Shown here piece by piece: positions 42,581-51,577 of a DNA stretch of 64,000 nucleotides (position 1 is its first letter; each line of letters begins with the position of its first letter). The stretch spans positions 38,978 through 102,977 of the forward strand of contig JAHBUH010000015.1 of the NCBI GenBank assembly GCA_019638185.1, read 5' to 3'. The translations under genes were made by a program, and so were the position numbers. This stretch comes from Leadbetterella sp. GTDB taxonomy: Bacteria > Bacteroidota > Bacteroidia > Cytophagales > Spirosomataceae. The notes below the pieces were generated by a model, which was given only the letters and a program-made list of their open reading frames with translations, was not told the DNA's origin and searched no databases.

Positions 42581-44983
42581 CTATTTCCGGAGGTTCCGCA
42601 GGATCTCTTCCAGGTGTTCAATGTCTTTTACCAGCACTTCGCGGGCTTTGGAGCCTTCAAAAGGCCCCAGGATGCCGGCACCCTCCAGCTGATCCACTAT
42701 GCGGCCGGCCCGGTTATAACCCAGCTTCATTTTCCGCTGGATCAGCGAAGTACTCCCCTGCTGATGAATCACCAGCAAGCGTGCTGCTTCCTCAAACAGC
42801 GGATCCAGCTCAGACGGGTCAAAATCCGGCGTATCCGGCTCATCATCCCCGTAATATTCCGGAAGCAGGTAGGCGGAAGGATAGGCCCGCTGCTCCCCGA
42901 TAAACTCGCAGATGCTTTCTACCTCCGGGGTATCCACAAAGGGACACTGCAGGCGGATCATCTCCGAACCGGTGGAAAGCAGCATATCACCGTTCCCCAC
43001 CAGCTGCTCGGCGCCGCCGGTATCCATGATGGTTCGGGAGTCCACTTTGGCCGTTACCTTGAAAGAAAGCCGCGCGGGGAAGTTGGCCTTGATTAGACCG
43101 GTGATTACGTTCACGGAAGGCCGCTGCGTGGCCACGATCAGGTGGATGCCGATGGCACGGGCCAGCTGGGCCAGGCGCGCTATAGGCTGCTCCACTTCTT
43201 TCCCGGCGGTCATCATGAGGTCAGCCAGCTCATCAATCACCAGCACAATGTACGGCAGGTATTTATGCCCCTTTTCCGGGTTAAGCTTGCGTTTGATAAA
43301 CTTGGCGTTATACTCCTTCACGTTCCGTACGCTGGCATCTTTCAGCAGGTCATAGCGCTGATCCATTTCTATACACAGCGAGTTCAGGGTGTTGATCACC
43401 TTCTTGGTATCCGTGATAATGGCTTCTTCGGCATTGGGCAGCATGGCCAGGAAGTGGCGCTCTATCTTATTAAAGAGGGTCAGCTCCACCTTCTTGGGGT
43501 CTACCAGCACAAACTTCACTTCAGAAGGGTGTTTCTTGTAGAGCAGGGAGGTCAGGATCACGTTCAGTCCTACCGACTTTCCCTGGCCCGTGGCACCGGC
43601 CATCAGCAGGTGGGGCATCTTGGCCAGGTCGGCCACAAAGATCTCGTTGGAAATGGTTTTGCCCAGGATCACCGGCAGTTCAAAACCCGCCTTCTGGAAT
43701 TTCTCCGAGGCCATAATGGACTTCATGGAAACCATTTCGCGCTTCTTGTTCGGCACTTCTATCCCTATGGTCCCCTTGCCCGGCATAGGGGCAATGATCC
43801 GGATACCCAGGGCCGAAAGGCTCAGGGCGATATCATCTTCCAGGTTTTTGATCTTGGAGATCCGCACACCGGCATCGGGCACGATCTCGTATAAGGTCAC
43901 CGTAGGGCCAATAGTGGCCTTGATGGAGGAGATCCCGATAGAAAAGTTATTGATGGTCTCCACGATCCGGTTCTTATTGGCTTCCAGCTCTTCCTGCGTT
44001 ACCTGGGAGCCGGTATTGCTGTATTCGGCCAGCAGGCTGAGCGGCGGATACTGGTAGCTGGACAGGTCCAGCTTAGGGTCATATTCGCCGTATGCAGCCA
44101 CCAGGTCTTCGGTCTGATCCGCTGAATAGGGTAGTTCTTCGGCTTTCGGAGGTTCAGGGGCTTCTACCGTAAACGCCACATCCGGGCCTTTAAAGGGCTC
44201 TTTCGCCTGGGTGGAAGGTTCAAAAACCAGCGGCTCTTCTTCCCGGATCTCTTCCCGAACGGGTATTTCCCGCTCCGCTGGCTCCCGCTCCGGCGCCTCC
44301 CGTATCCCTTCCTCTTCTCCTGTTTCCTCCCATGGGCGTGTGCTCCTGCGCTTTTTAGGCAGGTAGCTGCTCAGCAGGTAATCATCTATACGGGTGAAAC
44401 CGTGAAAAAAGATCATCCAGGCCACCAGCAGCAGTAAAATCAGCAGCAGGCTGCCATAGCCCATGAGGGCATGAAGCAGCTCATTGGCATGCAGTCCCAC
44501 CCGCCCGGAGAGCGTGGTGGTATTCAGGTCAAACACATGAACAAAATACCCCAGGAACAGGGAAAAAAAGAAGGTATAAAACAGCACACCCAGCACCAGC
44601 CGGTTTAGATTCAACTTAAAAAGATCTTCATTAAACACCCAGCGGAAGCCCGTCAGGAAGAGCGGCAGGATGAGCAGGAAAGACGAGATCCCGAACCATA
44701 CATAAATAAACCAGTGCGAGATCTTAGCCCCCAGGACACCCAGGATATTATCCGTTTTGGTGTCGGTCCGGCCGGCCAGATCACGGAGTGCGCCCTGCAC
44801 CACATCCTGGTCTGACGCCCCGGTAAATAAGTAGGATAAGAAGGAGATCAGCAGGAAAAAAGTGAAAAATACCAGGAAAACCCCCAGCAGAAATTTCAGC
44901 CGGTTATCATTTGTAAGAAGCTTGCCATCACGCTTTTGGGGTGCTTTTTCAGCCTTTTTCTTCGGACGAAAAGTATTGGACAT
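42581..44983 (-). CDS. ftsK: DNA translocase FtsK
   Basis: This 800-residue septal DNA pump has four to five N-terminal membrane helices (about 30-200), a charged, Glu/Pro-rich linker (215-300), then the motor: Walker A GATGQGKS (463-470), IDELADLMM (Walker B), and DTGGAEQLVGNGDMLL. The C-terminal gamma (winged-helix) domain QGSTSLIQRKMKLGYNRAGRIVDQLE reads orienting DNA motifs. It coordinates chromosome segregation and division. It precedes lolA in the conserved FtsK-LolA pair. Confidence 0.97.
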   Translation of the reverse strand: MSNTFRPKKKAEKAPQKRDGKLLTNDNRLKFLLGVFLVFFTFFLLISFLSYLFTGASDQDVVQGALRDLAGRTDTKTDNILGVLGAKISHWFIYVWFGISSFLLILPLFLTGFRWVFNEDLFKLNLNRLVLGVLFYTFFFSLFLGYFVHVFDLNTTTLSGRVGLHANELLHALMGYGSLLLILLLLVAWMIFFHGFTRIDDYLLSSYLPKKRRSTRPWEETGEEEGIREAPEREPAEREIPVREEIREEEPLVFEPSTQAKEPFKGPDVAFTVEAPEPPKAEELPYSADQTEDLVAAYGEYDPKLDLSSYQYPPLSLLAEYSNTGSQVTQEELEANKNRIVETINNFSIGISSIKATIGPTVTLYEIVPDAGVRISKIKNLEDDIALSLSALGIRIIAPMPGKGTIGIEVPNKKREMVSMKSIMASEKFQKAGFELPVILGKTISNEIFVADLAKMPHLLMAGATGQGKSVGLNVILTSLLYKKHPSEVKFVLVDPKKVELTLFNKIERHFLAMLPNAEEAIITDTKKVINTLNSLCIEMDQRYDLLKDASVRNVKEYNAKFIKRKLNPEKGHKYLPYIVLVIDELADLMMTAGKEVEQPIARLAQLARAIGIHLIVATQRPSVNVITGLIKANFPARLSFKVTAKVDSRTIMDTGGAEQLVGNGDMLLSTGSEMIRLQCPFVDTPEVESICEFIGEQRAYPSAYLLPEYYGDDEPDTPDFDPSELDPLFEEAARLLVIHQQGSTSLIQRKMKLGYNRAGRIVDQLEGAGILGPFEGSKAREVLVKDIEHLEEILRNLRK

Positions 44984-45025
44984 TATTCACGATCGTTAAT
45001 TATAGGAAAGCATACGATCGCAAAG

Positions 45026-45856
45026 TTAAAATAAAAACATTAACACCGCAAACACCACCAGCCAGTAAATAGGCAGGGCCAGAATCAACACGGCCAGGTA
45101 AACGGAATCGAAGAAAACCGTGCCCCGGGTTTTGGGGCGGACCACCGCTCCCAGCAGCAGGTAAATCGGGAAATTTACCAGGAACATGAGATAATAAAAC
45201 ACCTGCCGCCAGGAAGAAAAAGAGAAGTCACGCGTTACCGCCCGCTCCAGGCTTTCTTTCAGCTTCTGGTTAAACTGGAGCACATTGGCACCGCTCACCT
45301 GGTGATCGGTAAAATCTTCTTTCCGGATGGGCGCCTCAAAATTCAGCACGATGCGCTTACCGGTGGTGGTAAACTGGTCGTAATTCAGGGCGGTAGGGAT
45401 CACCGTTACATCGATCCCCTCATTCCAGGTCTGCAGCGCCAGGCGTGCCGTGCCTTTCTTCAGGGGGAGCAGCCGGGTCTGGTTTGTACACAGGCCCTCG
45501 CTGAAGATCAGCACCTGACCTTTATCGCGGAACACCTGCGAGCATTTCTCAAAAGTCTCATCGTTTTTATCCAGGTTCTCCTTGCCTTCCGAAATGCGGT
45601 AAATGGGCATCATGTACAGCTTATGCAGGAGGTCCCTGACCCAGTCGCGCTTAAAGGCATCACCCCGCGCCAGCGACCAGACAGGCCGGTCTACGATGCA
45701 GTCCAGCAGGATGGCATCCAGGAAGGAGTTCGGGTGAAAAGAGGCAAACATCACCGCCCTGTCTCCGGGAATATTCTCCATACCGTTTATCTTAAGATCT
45801 TTGACAAAGAACTTAAGAATAAACCCGACATACACTTTCAAAAAACCGTAGAGCAT
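45026..45856 (-). CDS. PlsC-type phospholipid acyltransferase
   Basis: This 276-residue membrane acyltransferase probably makes phosphatidic acid. The LPLAT block I is ASFHPNSFLDAILLD (an HPNxxLD variant of HX4D), followed by AFKRDWVRDLLHKLYMMPI, FSEGLCTNQTRLLPLKKGTARLA and ITVIPTALNYDQF. One N-terminal and about two C-terminal helices anchor it. It lies between ftsK and the serine hydrolase on the same strand. Some relatives act on other lipids. Confidence 0.85.
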   Translation of the reverse strand: MLYGFLKVYVGFILKFFVKDLKINGMENIPGDRAVMFASFHPNSFLDAILLDCIVDRPVWSLARGDAFKRDWVRDLLHKLYMMPIYRISEGKENLDKNDETFEKCSQVFRDKGQVLIFSEGLCTNQTRLLPLKKGTARLALQTWNEGIDVTVIPTALNYDQFTTTGKRIVLNFEAPIRKEDFTDHQVSGANVLQFNQKLKESLERAVTRDFSFSSWRQVFYYLMFLVNFPIYLLLGAVVRPKTRGTVFFDSVYLAVLILALPIYWLVVFAVLMFLF

Positions 45857-45885
45857 TTCTGATAACTGATGTGTTAAATATACAA

Positions 45886-47067
45886 CTACTGATCCAGAAT
45901 GTTTTCTTCCAGCGACGAATTCTTATGATCTCCGTGGAGAATGTCGACCATCTCCCGGATATTGTATACGCCGCGGTTATATTTATTGCTCAGCACAATC
46001 ACCACAAAGTCCTCCCGGAGATCAAAAAACATGATGGTATTATATCCTTTCCACCACCCGGTATGGTAGATGTAGTCAGTTTGCTGAAACTTATTCACCC
46101 AAAGCCGGAACCCGTAGCCGTAGTTACGGATGCCCGGATGCTCAAAGCTCCGGGGGGTGTACATCTCCCGCAGGTTTTCTTTGGAAACGATCTTCCCGGT
46201 TTTCAGTACGTTATAATAGCGTAGCAGGTCGGACGCTGTGGAATAGACGCCCTTGTCGCCCATGATATCGTCATAAAAATCCTTCTCCAGCTTGCGGCCG
46301 TTCTGGTAGCCGTAAGTGCGGTCTTCGTTCAGATGGGGGCTGGTGGAAGTCCCCGTAAACGTATGCTGCATGCCGGCCGGTTTGAAGATATTCTCTTCCA
46401 TATACCGGGCAAAGGGCAGCCCCGAAACCTTTTCAATGATAGCGCCTAAAATGGCGTAGTTGGTATTGTTATAGGCAAAATAATGGTCCGGCAGGTTCAG
46501 GATCTTCGGCGTGGGTTTCATTTCGGTAAACCACTGCATCACCTGCTGGTTATTGGGGTAGATCTTTTCTCCTCTTACCCGTTTATCAAACTCGTACTGA
46601 TAATAAGGCAGGCCCGAGCGGTGCGAAAGCAGGCTCCGGATAGTAACGCCGGTGTAGGGGAAGTGCGGATAAAAGTCCTGGATGGTATTATCCAGCCCCA
46701 TCTTTCCCTCCTGCACCAGTTTCATGATGGCCAGGGCGGTGAAGGTCTTGGACAGAGAGGCCAGCTGGAATTTGGAATGGATGGTATTGGGAACCGTGTC
46801 ATGGGCAAAACCCGTGGCCTTTTCCAGCAGCACGATACCCTTCTGCGCTACCAGTACCGTACCGTTAAAGCCACTTTTTTTGCTAAAAGCCTCTTCCAGG
46901 AGCTGCGTTTTCCGGTCGGCATCAATCTCCTTGCGTATCTTCTGAATTTCCTGTGCCGTTAAGGGCCTGTCTTCTGCCGCCTCTTTTTTCTTCTCCTCTT
47001 TTTTCTGATTTTGTGTACAGGAAAAAAGTATTCCCCACAAAACCAGAATCACGCCTCCTCTCATCAT
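45886..47067 (-). CDS. Class C beta-lactamase-family serine hydrolase lipoprotein
   Basis: This 393-residue envelope lipoprotein has the lipobox LFSC (Cys17). The serine hydrolase motifs are SLSK (104-107), YNN (199-201; YxN) and HTG in YHTGWWKGYN. Members are often D-amino-acid or peptidoglycan peptidases or esterases rather than beta-lactamases. The start overlaps mreD by 4 bases, so it is translationally linked to the cell-shape operon, where it may act on the cell wall. That role is inference from position. Confidence 0.88.
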   Translation of the reverse strand: MMRGGVILVLWGILFSCTQNQKKEEKKKEAAEDRPLTAQEIQKIRKEIDADRKTQLLEEAFSKKSGFNGTVLVAQKGIVLLEKATGFAHDTVPNTIHSKFQLASLSKTFTALAIMKLVQEGKMGLDNTIQDFYPHFPYTGVTIRSLLSHRSGLPYYQYEFDKRVRGEKIYPNNQQVMQWFTEMKPTPKILNLPDHYFAYNNTNYAILGAIIEKVSGLPFARYMEENIFKPAGMQHTFTGTSTSPHLNEDRTYGYQNGRKLEKDFYDDIMGDKGVYSTASDLLRYYNVLKTGKIVSKENLREMYTPRSFEHPGIRNYGYGFRLWVNKFQQTDYIYHTGWWKGYNTIMFFDLREDFVVIVLSNKYNRGVYNIREMVDILHGDHKNSSLEENILDQ

Positions 47068-47582
47068 GAATTACGTAAGCTTTTTAAATACACATGCAGC
47101 AGGAAGATCACAATGGACGAAAACATCACGCTGGCCAGAATCTTCAGCGAAGTGTTCAGGAAGAAATTGAAGGTTCCTGCTTCCAGAAAAAATAAATAGG
47201 TATGATGAATAAACGTCAGTATCACAATATACCGGATGAAGCGCTCCACCCCCATTCCTTCCACGGAAATGACGATCTCGTTCTCCAGGCCCCGGCTGGG
47301 GAAAAGCACTTTCAGGATAAACCCGCGGATAAAGGCGATCATCACGGCCGCTGAGGCATGCAGCCCCGCCGTATTATAGAACATATCCACCAGGATACCC
47401 GTCACAAAAGCGATCAGCAACGCCGTGGAAGTAGGCGTGGTACTGGGAAGAAACAGGATCACCGAGATGTAGACAAAACAAAAGGCCACATCAAAAAACA
47501 CCAGGTTTCTCAGGATAAACACCTGGAGCAAGGTATAAATGATGATGCTGGCCGCTATTTTCAGTATGGTCTGGGTGTTCAC
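47064..47582 (-). CDS. mreD: Rod-shape protein MreD
   Basis: This 172-residue inner-membrane protein has five hydrophobic helices and weak MreD similarity (FILRNLVFFDVAFCFVYISVILFLPS, LLIAFVTGILVDMFYNTAGLHASAAVMIAFIRGFIL). It is identified mainly by the mreB-mreC-mreD order. Its start overlaps mreC by 4 bases and its end overlaps the serine hydrolase by 4 bases. Confidence 0.88.
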   Translation of the reverse strand: MNTQTILKIAASIIIYTLLQVFILRNLVFFDVAFCFVYISVILFLPSTTPTSTALLIAFVTGILVDMFYNTAGLHASAAVMIAFIRGFILKVLFPSRGLENEIVISVEGMGVERFIRYIVILTFIHHTYLFFLEAGTFNFFLNTSLKILASVMFSSIVIFLLHVYLKSLRNS

Positions 47583-48430
47583 TTGATTCCGGAGTTTGTT
47601 TCTGCTTCTTGCTGGCTTTCAATTAACTTATTCTTCACCACGTACACATAGATCAGGCTGGAGAAATCCGTGGATAAGCGTACTGAAATGTTATGAAAGG
47701 CTTCCGATGTGGTATTAGACACCTCGCTGATCTTACCGATCATCACGTGCGGCGGAAAGATGGGGTTTTGCAGCGAGGTCACCACGCTGTCCCCTTTGGC
47801 CACCGGCTTAAAGCGGTCTACCGTATTCAGTCGCACATAGTGGGGGTTTGTGCCGTCCCACTTGGCTATTCCCAGCGCCACCGTGCTGTTTTCCCGGAGC
47901 TTGGCGTTAAGCACTTCGGCAGACACCATCTGCCGCGAGTGGAGAACCGAGTAAATGCGGGAGTATTTTTTATTGGCGTAGGCCACCTGCCCTACCACCC
48001 CCTGGGGCGAGATCACGCCCATACCGGCCCTGACGCCGTCATCGGTACCTTTATCTATGGTAATGAAGTTATCCGTCAGGTTATGGGTGCTTCCCACCAC
48101 TTTGGCTACGGTATAGTCAAAACGCTGCGCCATCAGGGAATCCGGCTTATACCCGGGTATACCGGACGTCATTTCCTGCATATCAGTCAGCTGCTTCCGC
48201 AGCCGGCTATTCTCCCGGGCCAGCTGGTCATTCACCTTGCCCAGGTTCACAAACTCATTGGTTTTCTGGGAAACTTCCAGTGATCGTGCCACCACGCTGT
48301 TTGTAGTGTTAAAAAAAGACACATCCCAGTAAACATTGTTCTTTGACATCAGATAAAAGCAGATGATCTGAAGCGCCAGGAACAGAAAGAAATGGCGGCT
48401 TTTATATAATATTCCAAGTAACTGCGACAT
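47579..48430 (-). CDS. mreC: Rod-shape protein MreC
   Basis: This is a 283-residue periplasmic scaffold of the elongation machine. The N-terminal helix (FFLFLALQIICFYLM) is followed by a short coiled coil (NEFVNLGKVNDQLARENSRLRKQLTDMQ) and MreC beta domains (TVAKVVGSTHNLTDNFITIDKGTDDGVRAGMGVISPQGVVGQV, VVTSLQNPIFPPHVMIGKISEV). The order and length are normal. It lies 76 bases after mreB. Confidence 0.94.
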   Translation of the reverse strand: MSQLLGILYKSRHFFLFLALQIICFYLMSKNNVYWDVSFFNTTNSVVARSLEVSQKTNEFVNLGKVNDQLARENSRLRKQLTDMQEMTSGIPGYKPDSLMAQRFDYTVAKVVGSTHNLTDNFITIDKGTDDGVRAGMGVISPQGVVGQVAYANKKYSRIYSVLHSRQMVSAEVLNAKLRENSTVALGIAKWDGTNPHYVRLNTVDRFKPVAKGDSVVTSLQNPIFPPHVMIGKISEVSNTTSEAFHNISVRLSTDFSSLIYVYVVKNKLIESQQEAETNSGIK

Positions 48431-48506
48431 AACTATCTGTTAATAAGAAGAAGCTATCACAGGATGACAGCTTCTTTATGGATGACGGGACTCTTTCCCT
48501 GAACGA

Positions 48507-49538
48507 TTACTGAACCAGTACGTTTTGGTATTTCTCTATATTTTTCAGCACCTCACCGGTACCTCTTACCACCGCCTTTAACGGATCATCCGCCACGTGG
48601 ATAGGCAGCTTGGTTTTCACTTCCAGGCGCTTATCCAGCCCGTGCAGCAGCGCACCGCCCCCGGTCAGGTAAATACCGTTTTCGTAGATATCAGCAGAAA
48701 GCTCCGGTGGAGCCATCTCCAGGGCCCGCATAATGGCCTCCTCGATCTTCGATATGGACTTATCCAGCGCATACGCGATCTCGCTATAGGTTACTTTGAT
48801 CTCTTTCGGAATACCCGTCATCAGGTCTCTTCCCCGGATCTCGATATCGGCCGGTGGGTTTTCCAGGTCAGGCAGGGCAGCCCCTACCTGTATTTTTATA
48901 AACTCGGCAGAACGCTCCCCGATGAGGAGGTTATGTTCCCGCCGCATGTAATCTACGATATCCTTGGTGAACACATCACCGGCAATCCGCGCCGAAGATT
49001 CACACACGATGCCTGACAGAGCGATCACCGCAATTTCCGATGTACCTCCTCCGATATCCACGATCATGGAACCGTTAGGCTGCTCAATATCAATACCGAT
49101 ACCGATAGCCGCAGCAATAGGCTCATGCACCATGTATACTTCTTTGGCACCGGCATGCTCAGCCGAGTCTTTTACCGCTCTTTTTTCCACTTCCGTAATA
49201 CCGGAAGGAATACAGATGACCATCCGGTGAGAAGGAGAGAAAAACATGTTTCTGCCTGTAGGAATCATCTTGATCAGCCCCCTGATCATCAGCTCGGCGG
49301 CTGTAAAGTCTGCGATCACACCGTCTTTCAGCGGACGAATGGTCTTGATGTTCTCATTCGTCTTTTCATGCATCTGCATGGCTTTATGCCCGATGGCCAG
49401 TACTTTCCCGCTTACCTTATCCAGGGCGATAATGGAAGGTTCATCTACTACGATCTGATCTTTATATATTATCAGGGTATTTGCAGTACCCAAATCTATG
49501 GCAATATCGCTGGTGAGAAAATTAAATAATCCGGCCAT
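48507..49538 (-). CDS. mreB: Rod-shape actin-like protein MreB
   Basis: This 343-residue bacterial actin organises peptidoglycan synthesis. The ATPase motifs are phosphate 1 DLGTANTLI, phosphate 2 MIVDIGGGTSEIAVIAL, and YLTGGGALLHGLDKR for adenosine. A CAAAGTTA at 49577-49584 (TAACTTTG on the coding strand) is the likely -7 box; no good -33 element was found. It leads an operon mreB-mreC-mreD and the serine hydrolase, with acyltransferase, ftsK and lolA following. Confidence 0.97.
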   Translation of the reverse strand: MAGLFNFLTSDIAIDLGTANTLIIYKDQIVVDEPSIIALDKVSGKVLAIGHKAMQMHEKTNENIKTIRPLKDGVIADFTAAELMIRGLIKMIPTGRNMFFSPSHRMVICIPSGITEVEKRAVKDSAEHAGAKEVYMVHEPIAAAIGIGIDIEQPNGSMIVDIGGGTSEIAVIALSGIVCESSARIAGDVFTKDIVDYMRREHNLLIGERSAEFIKIQVGAALPDLENPPADIEIRGRDLMTGIPKEIKVTYSEIAYALDKSISKIEEAIMRALEMAPPELSADIYENGIYLTGGGALLHGLDKRLEVKTKLPIHVADDPLKAVVRGTGEVLKNIEKYQNVLVQ

Positions 49539-49724
49539 TTAAGCTCTTCTATTTATACTTTTTACAATTAAAGACGCAAAGTTAAATCTATTTTTCCAAA
49601 AAAACTTTAAACAAAAGGCATTTAATTCAAATAATTGACAAGCCTTTTCTGAAGGATTTTCAGGCTTCCTAACACAACGCTCGATATTCACGATTAGTAC
49701 AGTTTTCTCAACAAAAACGGAAAT

Positions 49725-50333
49725 TTACGCGACGGTCACGCGGATGGTCCAATAGTCTTTCAGCTCTTCACGGATTTTTTCGATATATGCGTTTCTCACC
49801 TCCACCCATATCCCGCATCGCTCCTCGAAGATCTGCTCCTTTACGGTCAGTCCCAGTTTCCGGATCAACTGCATGACGGCGTTGGTCTGATCGAAATCAT
49901 AGTCTATCCGGACCAGGGTATTCATGGTGCGTATTTCCTTTTCGGCTGCCTGCAGGGCCTCTGCTGCCGCTTCCTTATACGCATGGATGAGCCCCGGCAC
50001 GCCCAGCAGCGTACCGCCGAAATACCGTACCACGATCACCAGCGCAAAGGTGGCTTCGGCAGAAAGCAGCGTATTCAGGATGGGCTTGCCGGCCGAACCC
50101 GAGGGCTCGCCGTCGTCATTGGCCCGGTAATTCTCTCCCGTATAGCCCAGGCGGTAGGCATAACAGTGGTGCCGGGCTTTGGGGTGCTGCACTTTTACCT
50201 CCTCCAGGAGGGTCTTCACTTCTTCTTCATCTGCCACCGGGAAAGCATAGCCGAAAAACTTGCTGCCCTTGTCCTTAAAAAGACTCTCGCCGCGGGTGAT
50301 CAGGGTGCAGTATTCGTCAGAAACGTTCATCAT
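49725..50333 (-). CDS. IMPACT/YigZ family protein
   Basis: This 202-residue protein has the UPF0029 N-terminal domain (SLFKDKGSKFFGYAFPVADEEEV, HHCYAYRLG, GEPSGSAGKPILNTLL, VIVVRYFGGTLLGVPGLIHAYKEAA) and the DUF1949 C-terminal domain. Members bind ribosomes or regulate amino-acid starvation responses in eukaryotes; the bacterial role is unclear. Two consecutive Met codons leave the start uncertain by one residue. Confidence 0.93.
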   Translation of the reverse strand: MMNVSDEYCTLITRGESLFKDKGSKFFGYAFPVADEEEVKTLLEEVKVQHPKARHHCYAYRLGYTGENYRANDDGEPSGSAGKPILNTLLSAEATFALVIVVRYFGGTLLGVPGLIHAYKEAAAEALQAAEKEIRTMNTLVRIDYDFDQTNAVMQLIRKLGLTVKEQIFEERCGIWVEVRNAYIEKIREELKDYWTIRVTVA

Positions 50334-50462
50334 GGGGCAAATTTAATACTTTTCAGGCGGTATAAGGTTCCGGCCCGCCGCAGCGTTATATTTTTATTAA
50401 CACCTGCCGGATGCAACCTTTCCGCCGTATCCGCAATCTAACAGGTAATATTTTCAATCCCC

Positions 50463-50482
50463 TCAATAGGACGTCCTATTGA
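50463..50482. promoter_or_regulatory. Perfect 20-base palindrome before a collagen-like gene
   Basis: TCAATAGGACGTCCTATTGA is fully self-complementary without a spacer and ends 18 bases before the ATG at 50501. A palindrome without a loop suits a dimeric DNA-binding protein better than an RNA hairpin. Its TCAATAG half recurs in the katG-oxyR palindrome. Confidence 0.55.
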
Positions 50483-50500
50483 TATAAACATCATTTAGTT

Positions 50501-51004
50501 ATGAAAAAGCTATTTTTTGCTCTTATCGCCGGTACTTTCTTTCTTCAGGCATGTGAAGGCCCTGTGGGCCCTCCGGGACCCGCCGGCACGGACGGCCTCC
50601 GCGGCCAGGTACATGAAGTACAGGCCACTTTTAACGCCGCCAATAAGTACGGTGCGGATTTTGATTTCAAAGGCAAAGCCCTGGGTGAGGGCGATAAGGT
50701 AGTAGGCTTTATCCTGGAAGGCGAGGATAACCAGGGCAACGATAACTGGGAGCCCCTTCCCCAGACCTTCTTTGATAAAGGAAACACGTTTGTTTATACC
50801 TTTAACTTTTCCATCACCGGGTTTACCATCTTCCTGGACGGCAATGCCGACCTCGGCACCCTGGCCAGCGATAAACGCACGAACCGGATATTCCGGATGC
50901 TGGTTGTGCCCGGCAAGCTGGTAAATAAGGTAAATCTTAAGGATATGAAAGATATCATGGCCAAAACAGGCGTTCAGGAATCGGATATTAACGTCATTTT
51001 TTAA
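50501..51004 (+). CDS. Collagen-like (Gly-X-Y) lipoprotein, short repeat
   Basis: This 167-residue lipoprotein ends its signal peptide at LQAC (Cys18). Directly after it are five Gly-X-Y triplets (GPV, GPP, GPA, GTD, GLR), followed by a beta-rich domain. That domain resembles the C-terminal domain at 9068-9703: DKVVGFILEGEDNQGNDNWEPLPQTFF here matches YAVVFLKTNDGYLQALPTTY there, and both end with a Thr/Ser-Gly-Val-Asp/Glu segment. The Gly-X-Y part is probably too short to form a stable triple helix on its own. Function unknown. Confidence 0.82.
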   Translation: MKKLFFALIAGTFFLQACEGPVGPPGPAGTDGLRGQVHEVQATFNAANKYGADFDFKGKALGEGDKVVGFILEGEDNQGNDNWEPLPQTFFDKGNTFVYTFNFSITGFTIFLDGNADLGTLASDKRTNRIFRMLVVPGKLVNKVNLKDMKDIMAKTGVQESDINVIF

Positions 51005-51024
51005 ACCCGCCGGGAGCCGGTTAC

Positions 51025-51070
51025 AGGAGCCGGGGAGCAGCATGCTCCCCGGCTCCTACTTTTTTAAACC
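51025..51070 (+). terminator. Terminator after the collagen-like gene
   Basis: A 15-bp stem (51025-51039 with 51043-51057) has a 3-base loop, and the region after it is rich in T. Confidence 0.88.
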
Positions 51071-51089
51071 AAAAGAAATCCAAAGAATC

Positions 51090-51122
51090 CTTGATTTTTA
51101 AACATTTATATCCCTATTTTTG
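51090..51122 (+). promoter_or_regulatory. Promoter upstream of secDF
   Basis: CTTG (51090-51093), 21 bases, TATTTTTG (51115-51122). The ATG of the next small gene is only about 10 bases further, giving a very short leader. Confidence 0.5.
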
Positions 51123-51131
51123 CACCCTGTT

Positions 51132-51467
51132 ATGAAAATGAAGCAACATACCTTCCGGGTGCTCAGCCTGCTGATGCTTATCTGCGTGTTTACCACGCAG
51201 GTATCGGCGTGGAGCATGCAGAAAAGTGATGTCTCTGCTTCACAACAGGATACGGACGATGACCGCCCCGTATTCAAGCAGCTGACCCATGAAACGGTGG
51301 TACCGCATTATGATTTCTCTTTCGGAGAAATTCATAAATTCTTCCAGGAAAACTTTACTTTCTTTTTCCCGGAGAACCGCGCGGCAGTCCTTTCCAGCTT
51401 CCCTTCACCGGTCAATACCTACATGGCTAAGCTCCTGGAGCACCACATAGCCATTAATGCGCCCTGA
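51132..51467 (+). CDS. Small secreted protein of unknown function
   Basis: This 111-residue protein has a signal peptide (VLSLLMLICVFTTQVSA). The mature part begins with an acidic linker (QQDTDDDRP) and has a conserved-looking C terminus, NTYMAKLLEHHIAINAP. No family is recognised. It is transcribed towards secDF, 110 bases before that gene, and may share its transcript. The start could be ATG 51132 or ATG 51138. Confidence 0.7.
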   Translation: MKMKQHTFRVLSLLMLICVFTTQVSAWSMQKSDVSASQQDTDDDRPVFKQLTHETVVPHYDFSFGEIHKFFQENFTFFFPENRAAVLSSFPSPVNTYMAKLLEHHIAINAP

Positions 51468-51577
51468 GCGTACCTGCGTGATTCCTATTTATTCTATAGT
51501 GTGCAGCTCCCCACTGTACCTTTAAACTCATGTATCATCCTTTTCGCGGGGAAAAAAGGAACATCTATAAATTTTTT

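Noticed and set aside
43142-43894. Plus-strand frame of 250 codons opposite ftsK
   Set aside because: Composition (H, Q, G, R rich) and position show it is the antisense of FtsK.
45886-47067. Beta-lactam resistance gene
   Set aside because: The SxxK/YxN/HxG set is shared by many peptidases and esterases; nothing specific to resistance is seen.
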